Positions 11,618 through 18,774 of a stretch of DNA of 21,918 nucleotides are shown piece by piece. Source of the DNA: Candidatus Faecivivens stercoravium (GTDB lineage Bacteria; Bacillota; Clostridia; Oscillospirales; Ruminococcaceae); NCBI GenBank assembly GCA_018712425.1, contig DVHA01000183.1:1-21918 (forward strand). The letters run 5' to 3'. A program made the position numbers and the translations under genes. A model generated the notes under the pieces. The model was given only the letters and a program-made list of their open reading frames with translations. It searched no databases and was not told the origin of the DNA. How positions within the stretch are numbered: the stretch's first letter is position 1; every line of letters begins with the position of its first letter.

Positions 11618-12535
11618 ATGGTAATTGTCGATTCGCTGCCCCATCCCCGGCAGCTCCCCCCGACGGCAGTGGCGCTGGGGCTCTTTGACGGCCTCCACCG
11701 GGGCCACCAGGCGGTCATCCGGCGGGCGGTGGGCGTATCGGGGCTCACACCGGCCGTTTTCACCTTCCGGTACGACGACGAAGCGGTTATCACCAAGAAA
11801 AACTACGCCCGGATCCTCTCCCCAGCGCTGAAGATGAAGCTTCTGGAACAGCTGGGGGCCCGTATCGTCTTCCAGCCGCCCTTCTCGAAAATCATGCCGA
11901 TGGAACCGGCCGAATTCTTTTATAAGATCATCGTCCAGTTCATGCGGGCCGGGGCGGTCGTCTGCGGGGAGGATTTTCGGTTCGGCAAAAACGCCGCCGG
12001 GGACGCCCTGCTGCTGCGGAAGCTCTGCGAGGAAAACGGCATCCGGTTTACCACCGTCCCGCCGGTGGAGGACGAAGGGAAACCGGTCAGCTCGACCCGC
12101 ATCCGCCAGGCGCTGCGGCAAGGGGACGTCGAGACGGCAAACCGGCTGCTCGGCTACCCCTTCATGACCGACGGCACCGTCGTCCACGGCCAGCATATGG
12201 GCCACGCCCTCGGCTTCCCGACCATCAACCAGCTGTTCCAGCCGGGGCAGCTGATCCCGCGGTTCGGGGTTTACGCGACGATCGCCGAGTTTGAGGGGAG
12301 GCGGTACATCGGCGCCACCGACATCGGCGTCAAGCCGACGGTCGGCGACAATTTCCGGCCGGCGGCGGAAACCCACCTTTTGGACTTCGACCGGAAGATC
12401 TACGGGGCGGAGGTCACCCTCTCCTACTACGCCTTCCTGCGGGGGGAGCGGAAGTTCCAGTCGCTGTCGGAGCTGACCGAAACGGTGCTCGCCAACGCCG
12501 AACAGGCGCGGGCGCTGCTGAAAGACAGGATATAA
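11618..12535 (+). CDS. ribF: Bifunctional riboflavin kinase/FAD synthetase
   Basis: Phosphorylates riboflavin to FMN and adenylates FMN to FAD. The 305 residues carry the N-terminal nucleotidyltransferase signature GLFDGLHRGH (21-30) and GEDFRFG (117-123), then SSTRIRQAL. A riboflavin-kinase domain begins around 170, with GTVVHGQHMGHALGFPTIN and DIGVKPTVGDN. Last gene of the operon; a terminator follows 3 nt after the stop. rpsO, often next in Bacillota, is absent here. The AAGGA site lies inside the end of truB, so coupling is likely. Confidence 0.96.
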   Translation: MVIVDSLPHPRQLPPTAVALGLFDGLHRGHQAVIRRAVGVSGLTPAVFTFRYDDEAVITKKNYARILSPALKMKLLEQLGARIVFQPPFSKIMPMEPAEFFYKIIVQFMRAGAVVCGEDFRFGKNAAGDALLLRKLCEENGIRFTTVPPVEDEGKPVSSTRIRQALRQGDVETANRLLGYPFMTDGTVVHGQHMGHALGFPTINQLFQPGQLIPRFGVYATIAEFEGRRYIGATDIGVKPTVGDNFRPAAETHLLDFDRKIYGAEVTLSYYAFLRGERKFQSLSELTETVLANAEQARALLKDRI

Positions 12536-12537
12536 AA

Positions 12538-12572
12538 ACACGGCCGGAGATGGAGTTCCGGCCGTGTTTTTT
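12538..12572 (+). terminator. Strong bidirectional terminator after ribF
   Basis: An 11-bp stem (ACACGGCCGGA at 12538-12548 with TCCGGCCGTGT at 12557-12567) has an 8-nt loop and a following T6 tract. The A-rich 5' flank supplies a T-tract on the other strand, so it can also stop minus-strand transcripts from the truncated von Willebrand A gene. Confidence 0.93.
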
Positions 12573-12606
12573 GAATTATATAACAGGTAAGCACCGACCC
12601 AAAAGG

Positions 12607-12806
12607 CTCCCTCCCCGAGTCGTGTTTTGTGGTTTTCTCCGAAGGAGAAAATGCCAGCTACGCCGTATGGCTGGCAAACAAAACCGATGAGCGAAGCGGG
12701 GAGCATGGCCGCGAAGCGGACTGAAGGAGTGGTATCGCGAATGAAATGATGCGATACCCAATAGATTCTTTAGGCGTTCCCGGCTTCGCCTGAAACGCCA
12801 CTCCTT
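12607..12806. repeat. Multi-branched palindromic element interrupting a von Willebrand A gene
   Basis: About 200 nt built almost wholly of complementary arms. One branch closes with CTCCCCG (12611-12617) and CGGGGAG (12697-12703). It encloses the perfect hairpin TTTTCTCC-GAA-GGAGAAAA (12633-12651) and a TGCCAGC/GCTGGCA hairpin (12652-12676). CCGC-GAA-GCGG follows at 12709-12719. A second branch closes with AAGGAGT (12724-12730) and ACTCCTT (12800-12806), enclosing GGTATCGC/GCGATACC (12731-12758) and a GGCGTT/AACGCC hairpin with a TTC loop (12773-12799). No plausible gene lies in it, and the truncated gene ends inside it. Confidence 0.75.
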
Positions 12807-12976
12807 TTGGCCAGCGGGCTGCCGGCCATGCTGCCGGAGCGGTCCAGCACCAGCACGATATCCGTCGGGTTGGAGACGATATCCGGGGAAGCGGCAAGCG
12901 CAAGGGTCACGTTCAGCGTCCCGCCGCAGAGGATGCGGTCGGTGCTGACCTGCTTATTGGAATTGGTAACACCCAT
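12770..12976 (-). pseudogene. Truncated von Willebrand factor A domain protein (N-terminal fragment)
   Basis: The 68-residue frame starts MGVTNSNKQVSTDRI and reaches the first vWA strand and MIDAS motif, DIVLVLDRSGSM, with Asp45, Ser47 and Ser49. A vWA domain needs about 170-200 residues, with further Thr and Asp metal ligands. Here the homology stops after SPLA, and the last dozen residues (KRSGVSGEAGNA) are read from the palindromic element. Start and expression signals look intact: AAGGAGGG lies just before the ATG, and a promoter lies upstream. No signal peptide is seen. The best reading is a gene whose 3' part was lost when the element arrived. A functional mini-protein is possible but unlikely. 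Confidence 0.75.
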
Positions 12977-13111
12977 GGTGTAACCCTCCTTATCGTTTTA
13001 AGGGGCCCTTCCCATCTTATGCAGCGGCCGCGTTTTTCGACACGGAAGATGGAAAGCCCGCTCCTTTCGCCCGACACCGGTAAGAAGGTCCCGCACCACG
13101 GCAGAAAATGA
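12977..13111 (-). promoter_or_regulatory. Structured 5' leader of the truncated vWA gene
   Basis: On the minus strand this stretch runs from a terminator-like hairpin to the vWA start. An imperfect long stem spans 13003-13059, with CCATCTT pairing with AAGATGG and GGGC with GCCC outside it. The AAGGAGGG site (12984-12991) is left just outside this stem. No recognised riboswitch consensus was identified. Confidence 0.4.
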
Positions 13112-13166
13112 CAAAAACCGGCAGGCCGCTCCCCTTATTGTGGCTTTTCGCCAGCGGCCTGCCGGT
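13112..13166 (-). terminator. Terminator-like hairpin inside the vWA leader
   Basis: Read on the minus strand, a perfect 14-bp GC-rich stem (arms 13153-13166 and 13117-13130) is followed by TTTTTG. It lies about 30 nt after the predicted transcription start, so it would yield a short RNA or act as an attenuator for the vWA gene. Confidence 0.75.
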
Positions 13167-13198
13167 ATTGTAAAAAGGTGGTTTACCTTTCCTGTTTT

Positions 13199-13227
13199 AT
13201 AATAGCATATGCGGATGATTCTTGCAA
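13199..13227 (-). promoter_or_regulatory. Sigma-A-like promoter upstream of the vWA leader
   Basis: On the minus strand TTGCAA (13222-13227), a 17-nt spacer and TATTAT (13199-13204). The likely start is near 13192. A small AAAGGT/ACCTTT hairpin follows before the strong terminator-like stem. Confidence 0.65.
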
Positions 13228-13258
13228 GCTTTTTTTGCCGGTTCCCCGCTTACACGGC

Positions 13259-13302
13259 AAAAACCCCGCCAAAGCCAATTTTCTCGGGCTTTAACGGGGT
13301 TT
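13259..13302 (-). terminator. Terminator of the tRNA-Ser pair
   Basis: On the minus strand AAACCCCG pairs with CGGGGTTT and AAAGCC with GGCTTT across a 2-by-2 internal loop, followed by T5. It begins 4 nt after the CCA end of tRNA-Ser(GCT). Confidence 0.88.
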
Positions 13303-13306
13303 AGAT

Positions 13307-13400
13307 TGGCGGAGTAGGAGAGACTCGAACTCTCGCGCCGCTTTTTACACGACCTACGCCCTTAGCAGGGGCGCCTCGTCACCAACTTGAGTACTACTCC
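13307..13400 (-). tRNA. tRNA-Ser (anticodon GCT)
   Basis: Class II tRNA with acceptor arms GGAGTAG and CTACTCC, a discriminator G and an encoded CCA (13307-13309). The anticodon stem-loop is CGCCC-CTGCTAA-GGGCG, giving GCT, which reads AGC and AGU. A long variable arm lies before GAGAGTTCGAGTCTCTC, as expected for serine. It is second in a two-tRNA transcript. Confidence 0.95.
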
Positions 13401-13440
13401 ATGGTACGTTCCTGTCAAGAACTATTCGGTTTTAAGGAAG

Positions 13441-13529
13441 TGGCGGAGAGAGTGGGATTCGAACCCACGGTCGCTTGCGCGATCACCAGTTTTCAAGACT
13501 GGCTCCTTAAACCACTCGGACATCTCTCC
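13441..13529 (-). tRNA. tRNA-Ser (anticodon TGA)
   Basis: Class II tRNA with acceptor arms GGAGAGA and TCTCTCC, a discriminator G and an encoded CCA (13441-13443). The anticodon stem-loop is CCAGT-CTTGAAA-ACTGG, giving TGA, which reads UCA and related UCN codons. The variable arm GATCGCGCAAGCGACC is long, and the T-arm is GTGGGTTCGAATCCCAC. It precedes tRNA-Ser(GCT) by 40 nt under one promoter. Confidence 0.96.
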
Positions 13530-13581
13530 ATCGGGGGATCCCCTTGGATGAAATCGGTGTTTGCCGCACCGAACGATATAT

Positions 13582-13610
13582 ATAATACCACAGACATTTC
13601 CATTTGTCAA
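13582..13610 (-). promoter_or_regulatory. Strong promoter of the tRNA-Ser operon
   Basis: On the minus strand a perfect TTGACA (13605-13610), a 17-nt spacer and TATTAT (13582-13587), about 50 nt before the first tRNA. Confidence 0.85.
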
Positions 13611-13644
13611 GCATTTTTTCAAAAAATTTGCCGCCATCCCCACA

Positions 13645-13682
13645 CGCCGAACGCCGTCTCCAAAAGGAAACGGCGTCCGGCG
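13645..13682 (-). terminator. Hairpin downstream of the alpha/beta hydrolase gene
   Basis: CGCCG/CGGCG, ACGCCGT/ACGGCGT and TCC/GGA stack into one long stem with an AAAA loop. On the minus strand the nearest T-run comes about 18 nt after the stem, so this is a weak terminator call. Confidence 0.5.
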
Positions 13683-13710
13683 CTATTGGATGGATTGGAA
13701 AGAGGCAGGA

Positions 13711-15165
13711 TTATTTGAGCCCCCGGGCTTTGGCCATCGCGACGACCTCATCCACCAGTCCAGCGGCGTCCTCGGCGAGGACAAACCCCTTCTGGACATC
13801 GCGGGCGGTAGCCTTTTCTACCAGCTCGCGGTAATGGTCAAGGCTGCCGTACAGCTCGGCCAGCATCTCCGGCGAGAACGGGTCGGCGTGGCCGTAGAGC
13901 CAGTTCTCCCGCAGGCTCCCGTCCTTCTGGGGCTCGTGGCACCAGTTGTAGTACCGGGCGGTCGGGTAGTCGAGGGCGGCGGTGCGGATGCCGCCGGCGG
14001 CGTTGCCGAAGCCGTCGGTGACGTTGTGGGCCGTCCAGTCGTTCTTCTCCGGGTCAAAAGCCCGCTCGACCTCGATATAGGGCATATGCTGCGCCGGGAC
14101 CCCCTCCCGGACCCAGCGGTAGAGGTTTGCAAAGGTCGTGTGGAAGAGGTAGGTATAGGGGTAGTTGTTCACTTCCCCTTCGATGCCGCGGTAAGGCTGC
14201 CGCCCCTCCGGCGGGAGGTCGGGGTCGTCTTTATACCAGTCGTCGAGGTTGTTCTTCTCGTCGTGGGAGGAGCCGGGGATCTGGTAGCTGCGGAAGAGGT
14301 CGCCCGGCGCGTCGGAATCCCCTGCCCAATAGGCCATCGGGTTTTCGCTCTCGGTGTTCAGCGCGATGAAGGGGACGTCCGCGCCGAAAATCCCCCGCCC
14401 GCCGATGTCAAAGATCTGGCGCCTGGGATAGGAGGCGTAGGAGTTGATCGGGGCCAGCTGGGCGCCGCCGCCAGCGTTTAAATAGCCGTCGAAGATGCCC
14501 TTCAGCGCCGGGTCCCCCGCCTGGAAGCTGCGGATATACCGGTTGATGAAGCCGGTGCACTGGGACCAGCCGGTCATATAGAGGTAGCTCTTCCGCGCCG
14601 CGACGAAAGCCCCAATCGGGTTTAATTCATCCGTCCGGCGGAGCAGCCGCCCGGTATCGGTCATGATATCCCACAAAAGCCCGTTCTCCCACTGGGGGTT
14701 GAAGGCGAACATCTTATCTTTCGGCGGCTCCCGGTCGGGCAGCGGGTTCGGCCAGTTGATCTCGGCGTACCGCGCCTTGTCGAAGGTATAGAGGGAGTCA
14801 AAGACGTCCGGCTTGCTGACAATCCCGACAAAGATATCCCCGTGCCGGACGAAATACCGCCAGGAATTGACCCAGATGCGGTCGATATCGATATGGGCGG
14901 TGGGGTTTAACAGCTCGATGACGACGTTGCCGGAAAACCGCCGGGCATCCTTCGGCCGCCGGACCAGCATCCGGTTGACATAAGGGACGTCAGACGCAAT
15001 CACATGGGCCTTCTCGTTCTCATCGGCGTCATAGAGGTTCGCCTTGCCGTAGACAAAGAATTCTTCCTCGACATAGCCGTTCCCGGCAAAATCGCACTTG
15101 ACCGCCGCCCGGGCAAAGGGGTGGGAGTCCGCCGTTTCCGGCACCAGCCGTACCTTTTCAACCAT
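13711..15165 (-). CDS. Alpha/beta hydrolase domain protein (Abhydrolase_10-like)
   Basis: A large hydrolase of 484 residues resembling the Abhydrolase_10 family, whose substrates are mostly unknown. Visible features are the nucleophile elbow GWSQCTGF with Ser201, the LNPTAHIDIDRIWVNSW segment near 87, an acidic candidate in LNTESEN (about 270-275), and a candidate catalytic His301 in PGSSHD. No signal peptide or membrane segment is seen, so it is likely cytoplasmic. The ATG at 15165 was chosen because AAGGAG lies 9 nt before it; an upstream TTG would add eight residues that encode the ribosome binding site. It has its own promoter and no functionally linked neighbour. The substrate cannot be named; the fold is fairly sure. 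Confidence 0.85.
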   Translation of the reverse strand: MVEKVRLVPETADSHPFARAAVKCDFAGNGYVEEEFFVYGKANLYDADENEKAHVIASDVPYVNRMLVRRPKDARRFSGNVVIELLNPTAHIDIDRIWVNSWRYFVRHGDIFVGIVSKPDVFDSLYTFDKARYAEINWPNPLPDREPPKDKMFAFNPQWENGLLWDIMTDTGRLLRRTDELNPIGAFVAARKSYLYMTGWSQCTGFINRYIRSFQAGDPALKGIFDGYLNAGGGAQLAPINSYASYPRRQIFDIGGRGIFGADVPFIALNTESENPMAYWAGDSDAPGDLFRSYQIPGSSHDEKNNLDDWYKDDPDLPPEGRQPYRGIEGEVNNYPYTYLFHTTFANLYRWVREGVPAQHMPYIEVERAFDPEKNDWTAHNVTDGFGNAAGGIRTAALDYPTARYYNWCHEPQKDGSLRENWLYGHADPFSPEMLAELYGSLDHYRELVEKATARDVQKGFVLAEDAAGLVDEVVAMAKARGLK

Positions 15166-15239
15166 CGCGCATCGCTCCTTTTCAAGCAACCCCGGCTGGT
15201 TTGCCGGGATACAAGCACATCAAAAACTTTTATATAAAT

Positions 15240-15268
15240 ATTTTAGCATCGTTTTAATCTGCTGTCAA
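15240..15268 (-). promoter_or_regulatory. Sigma-A-like promoter of the alpha/beta hydrolase gene
   Basis: On the minus strand a perfect TTGACA (15263-15268), a 17-nt spacer and TAAAAT (15240-15245), about 70 nt before the gene's start codon. Confidence 0.8.
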
Positions 15269-15340
15269 GCGTCTTGCACAATCTTTGTTCAGGATGATGG
15301 AAAATTCCTCCATTTATTGACAAATCCACTTAATAAGGAA

Positions 15341-15363
15341 AGCCGCCTGCAAAACAGGCGGCT
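15341..15363 (-). terminator. Probable terminator of the HAD phosphatase transcript
   Basis: A perfect 9-bp stem, AGCCGCCTG with CAGGCGGCT, has a 5-nt loop. On the minus strand it is followed by TTCCTTATTAAG, a broken T-tract. It lies about 260 nt after the HAD stop, beyond repeat copy 2, so that repeat would be transcribed in antisense. Confidence 0.6.
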
Positions 15364-15389
15364 CAGCTTGTCGAAAAAATCTTTTTTGA

Positions 15390-15560
15390 GCATTTTTTAG
15401 GTGCTGCGCACGCTTCATTATCAGTAGCAAAGCTGTGGTCAGCTTCGGAAGTACGGTAGATGAGTGCCTGGGAAGGGGCTCTGCCCCTTCCATTCCCGCG
15501 ACCCCTTTAAAAAGGGGTCGATCCTAAACTTTTTTGCCGCCCGCCGTTCCCGCGGGACAA
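15390..15560 (+). repeat. Dispersed structured repeat, copy 2
   Basis: It shares with copies 1 and 3 the TTTTTTAGGTGCTGCGCAC head, CTTCGGAAGTACGG, hairpin A (15471-15491, 9-bp stem, TCT loop), hairpin B (15499-15520, 10-bp stem, AA loop) and CCTAAACTT. The head's pairing partner is degenerate here, and similarity fades after about 15533. It fills the middle of the 458-nt spacer between the hydrolase and HAD genes. The rest of that spacer holds the promoter and terminator listed separately, and about 60 nt with nothing recognised. Confidence 0.85.
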
Positions 15561-15623
15561 AGCCCGGCAGTCGAAACGCTTCGGCCCCGCATGTCAAATT
15601 TAACGCGTCGTGCAGCAGCACCA

Positions 15624-16283
15624 TCATTTTTCATTAAACTGCTCGATCCACCCGATGACCTCCCCAAGATCGTCCAGCACCACCTCTGCGGCGGCAACCA
15701 TCTCCGCATCCGGCCGAATCAAATCGGGCACCAGCACCGGGTGCATCCCGGCGTTTTTAACACTCAGAATCCCGTTCCGGGAATCCTCCAGCCCGATGCA
15801 GTCCCCCGGCTCCACCCCCAGCACCTTAGCGGCGGTCAGGTAGATATCCGGGTCGGGCTTGCTCTTTTTCACCATATCCCCGCAGACAAGCGCGTCGAAA
15901 TATTCCCGCAGCCCCGCCTTCCGAAGGTTCCACTCGGCGTCCTCCCGGTCGGAAGAGGTGGCCATCGCTATTTTCCGCCCCGTCTCCTTAAGGTAGGCGA
16001 GCAGCTCCCGCAGCCCCTTCTTGCAGGGCATCCCGTGCTCCTCATAATACCGCCGCTGGATCGGTTTAGCAGCCGCCAGCACCTCGTCCAGCGTCAGTTT
16101 CCCGCCGAATACCCGGCCGAAGATTTCCCGGCAGGCGGCCTTGTTCCGCCCGAGGCACTGTTCGTTTACTTTGGTGAGGTCGCCGAAGCCCATCTCCTCC
16201 CCCACCTGGTTCCAGGCGTCCCGCCCGACCGCTTCGGTGTCGAACATCAGCCCGTCCATATCAAAAACCGCTGCTAAAATCAT
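15624..16283 (-). CDS. HAD-superfamily phosphatase, beta-phosphoglucomutase-like
   Basis: A subfamily IA HAD hydrolase of 219 residues. All four motifs are present: nucleophile Asp8 and acid Asp10 in FDMDG, Ser110 in ATSSDRED, Lys142 in KSKPDPDIY, and Glu166/Asp167 in GLEDSRNG. A four-helix cap lies between about residues 15 and 85. The family includes beta-phosphoglucomutases, phosphoglycolate phosphatases and other small-phosphate-ester phosphatases, and the sequence does not decide the substrate. ATG at 16283 was chosen because it gives the usual MILAAVFDMDG start behind AAAGGGG; longer frames add Arg-rich non-family sequence. It lies 73 nt after cdaR. Confidence 0.9.
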   Translation of the reverse strand: MILAAVFDMDGLMFDTEAVGRDAWNQVGEEMGFGDLTKVNEQCLGRNKAACREIFGRVFGGKLTLDEVLAAAKPIQRRYYEEHGMPCKKGLRELLAYLKETGRKIAMATSSDREDAEWNLRKAGLREYFDALVCGDMVKKSKPDPDIYLTAAKVLGVEPGDCIGLEDSRNGILSVKNAGMHPVLVPDLIRPDAEMVAAAEVVLDDLGEVIGWIEQFNEK

Positions 16284-16315
16284 AGTATCCCCTTTCCATC
16301 GGTTTACAGAATAAG

Positions 16316-16343
16316 GGCGGGCCGCCGTTTCAGACAGCCCGCC
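16316..16343 (-). terminator. Weak terminator-like hairpin between cdaR and the HAD gene
   Basis: GGCGGGC (16316-16322) pairs with GCCCGCC (16337-16343) over a 14-nt loop. On the minus strand CTTATTCTG follows, a poor T-tract. Read-through to the HAD gene is likely. Confidence 0.4.
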
Positions 16344-16356
16344 GAAAGCTTTACAT

Positions 16357-17724
16357 TTATCCGGACGTCGACGCAGACTCTGCCGTCTCCGGCGGCGTCG
16401 CCTCGATTTCCACCGAATACTCCCCAACCGCCCAGGCGAGCACCCGTCCCTGCACATAGATCTTGACCGAGACGGTATACCGGCCGCGGCTGATCGAGTA
16501 CTGGGAGAGGTCGATGGTGCCCACCAGGTCCTCTGCCGTCAGGTCGTTTACAATCGAGGTATCCCCGACAATCCGGATATCCTCCAGCTGTTCGGTCAGC
16601 ACCTCGACGGTATAGCCGCTGGGCAGGTTCTCAATGACGAAGTTATCCTTGCTGACATCCATCGTCCGGGAGGTGAGCCCGTAGGACGGGAAGGTGACGG
16701 TGACCGAATCGACGTTCTCGACGTTTTTGAGCCCGGCGTTCAGCGTGATATCCAGCGTAATCTCGGTCCCGATGTCGATTTCCCTGAAGTCGATCGGCCC
16801 GACGGTGATCGCATCGATGTTGTCGATCGTCTCGCTGGGGGACGCCACCAGGATGGTATCCCGGGAGAGGGTGTAGCCCAGCTGCTCGATCGGGAAGCCG
16901 CGGGGGACGTTGACAAACTCGACCTGGAGGTCCAGCGTGCGGGTCTTATAGATCGGGATGGTGACGGTGACGGTATCGTGGTCATACTCGAGGTTCTCGC
17001 TCTCGATGACCGAACCGGCGGCGTCGTAGAACTGGATGGTGCCGGAAGTGGTCAGCGTCTCGGTCAGTTCCCGCTCGGCGTCGATGGTGACGGCGCAGCG
17101 GCTGATCTGGTCCACCTCGGTCTGCGGCCCGGTGACGGTCACATAGTCGATATCGGCGTAAGGCGTCTCCATCAGGTACCCGTCAGCCGCCGTCAGGTTC
17201 GGGGTGTTGACCTCCACCGGGAAGGTACGGGTGACGATCTGGTCGAAGGTCAGCTGGATCTCCTCCGGCGTCCAGGAGGTGATCGTATATTCATCGCTCA
17301 CCACATTGCGGATCACCTGGATGGAGAGGGTATAGGTACCGGCCCGGGTGACCGAAGAAAGGGAGACGCGGGCGGTAAAATCGTCGGCGGTCAGGTTTTG
17401 GACGGTATACCGGCTGCCGGTGACATTGACGTCGACGGTAGCCGTAGCGTCGCCGATAATTTCCAGCCCCAGGTCCTGGGCCATCGAGTTTTCATAGCTG
17501 ATGCTGACCGGGACATTGGAGATGGTCTCGTTGGAGTTGGGGGTGTTTTGCAGATAGATGACAAACCACATGATGAGGGCCAGGACCAACGACAAAATCG
17601 CGACAAACCGGTTGTCGTTAAACAGGGCCTGCAGGGTAAAGCGTCGCCCGGCCTTCTCCTCCCCCACCCGGCTCTGGTCCTGCGGCTGGATCGGGGGCTT
17701 TTTTTCCTTTTTCGGCACGCTCAC
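16357..17724 (-). CDS. cdaR: CdaR, YbbR-domain regulator of the c-di-AMP synthase
   Basis: A membrane-anchored protein with repeated YbbR domains that binds and modulates CdaA in Bacillota. A basic, Pro-rich cytoplasmic tail (1-38) precedes one membrane segment (about 40-58, FVAILSLVLALIMWFVIYL). About four beta-rich YbbR repeats follow outside the membrane, each with a pattern like VxVxGPxxxxxxI (for example DYVTVTGPQTEVDQI and DIRIVGDTSIVNDL). The start is GTG directly after the cdaA stop (TGAGTG), giving a zero-base junction and tight coupling. 455 residues is typical. A HAD phosphatase follows, where glmM would be expected. Confidence 0.93.
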   Translation of the reverse strand: MSVPKKEKKPPIQPQDQSRVGEEKAGRRFTLQALFNDNRFVAILSLVLALIMWFVIYLQNTPNSNETISNVPVSISYENSMAQDLGLEIIGDATATVDVNVTGSRYTVQNLTADDFTARVSLSSVTRAGTYTLSIQVIRNVVSDEYTITSWTPEEIQLTFDQIVTRTFPVEVNTPNLTAADGYLMETPYADIDYVTVTGPQTEVDQISRCAVTIDAERELTETLTTSGTIQFYDAAGSVIESENLEYDHDTVTVTIPIYKTRTLDLQVEFVNVPRGFPIEQLGYTLSRDTILVASPSETIDNIDAITVGPIDFREIDIGTEITLDITLNAGLKNVENVDSVTVTFPSYGLTSRTMDVSKDNFVIENLPSGYTVEVLTEQLEDIRIVGDTSIVNDLTAEDLVGTIDLSQYSISRGRYTVSVKIYVQGRVLAWAVGEYSVEIEATPPETAESASTSG

Positions 17725-18645
17725 TCACTCCCTTCTCGACTTCCCGCCGAGCCTGCGGAAGATCGACGTCTTCCGTTCGGCGTTTTCCTCGGTCTTCTGG
17801 GGCAGCAGGTAGTAATCCAGCGTCTGGCGGAGCTTGTCCACCGACAGGTTGCGGATCAGCCGCCCGTTGACGGCCAGCGAGATGCCGCCGGTCTCCTCAC
17901 TGACGACGATGGTCAGCGAATCGGAGACCTCGCTGATGCCGATGGCGGCGCGGTGGCGGGAACCCAGGTTTTTATCGATGTCCTGTTCCTGTTTGGGCTT
18001 GGGGAGGAAGCAGCCGGCGGCGTAGATCTTGCCGTCCCGCATAATCATTGCGCCGTCGTGCAGCGGGGAATTCTTAAAGAAGATGTTGCCCATCAGCTCG
18101 ACGCTCGGCACCGCGTCAACCACGACGCCGGTGCGGATCTGGTCGCCCAGCTTGACCTCCCGCTCGATGACGATCAGCGCGCCGGTGGCGGTAATCGAAA
18201 GCCGCTGGGCCGCCTCGCAGATCACCTCGATCGGTTCCCCCCAGAGGGTGGCCCGCCGGAAGGCGTCCTCGTTGTGGGCGAAGGGCAGGACCGACAGCCG
18301 CGACCGACCGACCCGCTCGAGGATGCTGCGGACCTCCGGCTGAAAGATGATGAAGACGACGATAATCCCGATTTCAATCACCCGGTTCAGCAGCCAGCGG
18401 GTGGTGTTCAGCTGCATGATATACGCCCCCGCGTAAAGGGCGGCCAGCAGCAAGAGCCCCTTGACCAGCTGCCCGGCGCGGGTCTCCCGGGCAATCTGGA
18501 TGACTTTATAGATGATATAGGCGATGACGGCGATATCAATCGTGTCAAACACCACGTTGTAGTCGCCGATTGCCTGTAGCAGCCCTTCCCAGGTCTGGAC
18601 AAGGGTACTGACAAGCTCCTGCCAGAACTGCGCAAGCACACTCAT
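17725..18645 (-). CDS. cdaA: Diadenylate cyclase CdaA
   Basis: Condenses two ATP to c-di-AMP, a second messenger for potassium and osmolyte balance and cell-wall homeostasis. The 306 residues have three N-terminal membrane segments (about 33-50, 61-78, 88-101). The DAC domain follows, with catalytic DGA at 197-199 in PLHDGAMIM and GSRHRAA at 228-234, then a Lys/Arg-rich C-terminal tail. The ATG at 18645 was chosen because GAGGTGA lies 7 nt before it; an earlier in-frame ATG would add 12 residues with a poorly placed site. Coupled to cdaR. The nearest good promoter is about 370 nt upstream (19021-19049). Confidence 0.96.
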   Translation of the reverse strand: MSVLAQFWQELVSTLVQTWEGLLQAIGDYNVVFDTIDIAVIAYIIYKVIQIARETRAGQLVKGLLLLAALYAGAYIMQLNTTRWLLNRVIEIGIIVVFIIFQPEVRSILERVGRSRLSVLPFAHNEDAFRRATLWGEPIEVICEAAQRLSITATGALIVIEREVKLGDQIRTGVVVDAVPSVELMGNIFFKNSPLHDGAMIMRDGKIYAAGCFLPKPKQEQDIDKNLGSRHRAAIGISEVSDSLTIVVSEETGGISLAVNGRLIRNLSVDKLRQTLDYYLLPQKTEENAERKTSIFRRLGGKSRRE

Positions 18646-18774
18646 TTGCGTCACCTCGTTTTTAAACGTCACCGGAGCCATCCTCCGGCAGAATAAGCAT
18701 ACCAGATAAAACCAGATAATCCATAACGAAAATAAGAAGGTTTTATAAAGATCAGCCTGCCGTAAAAATTTTTC

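Noticed and set aside
12658..12903. Minus-strand open frame of 81 codons next to the truncated vWA gene
   Set aside because: It is a shifted frame of the vWA fragment running into the palindromic element, with no initiation signal.
13401..13718. Plus-strand open frame of 105 codons with a VGFEPTVAC-like stretch
   Set aside because: It is the reverse complement of tRNA-Ser(TGA), a well-known source of false proteins.
16978..18579. Long plus-strand open frame opposite cdaR and cdaA
   Set aside because: It is an artefact of GC-rich codon bias on the other strand. It resembles no family, while both minus-strand genes are clear.
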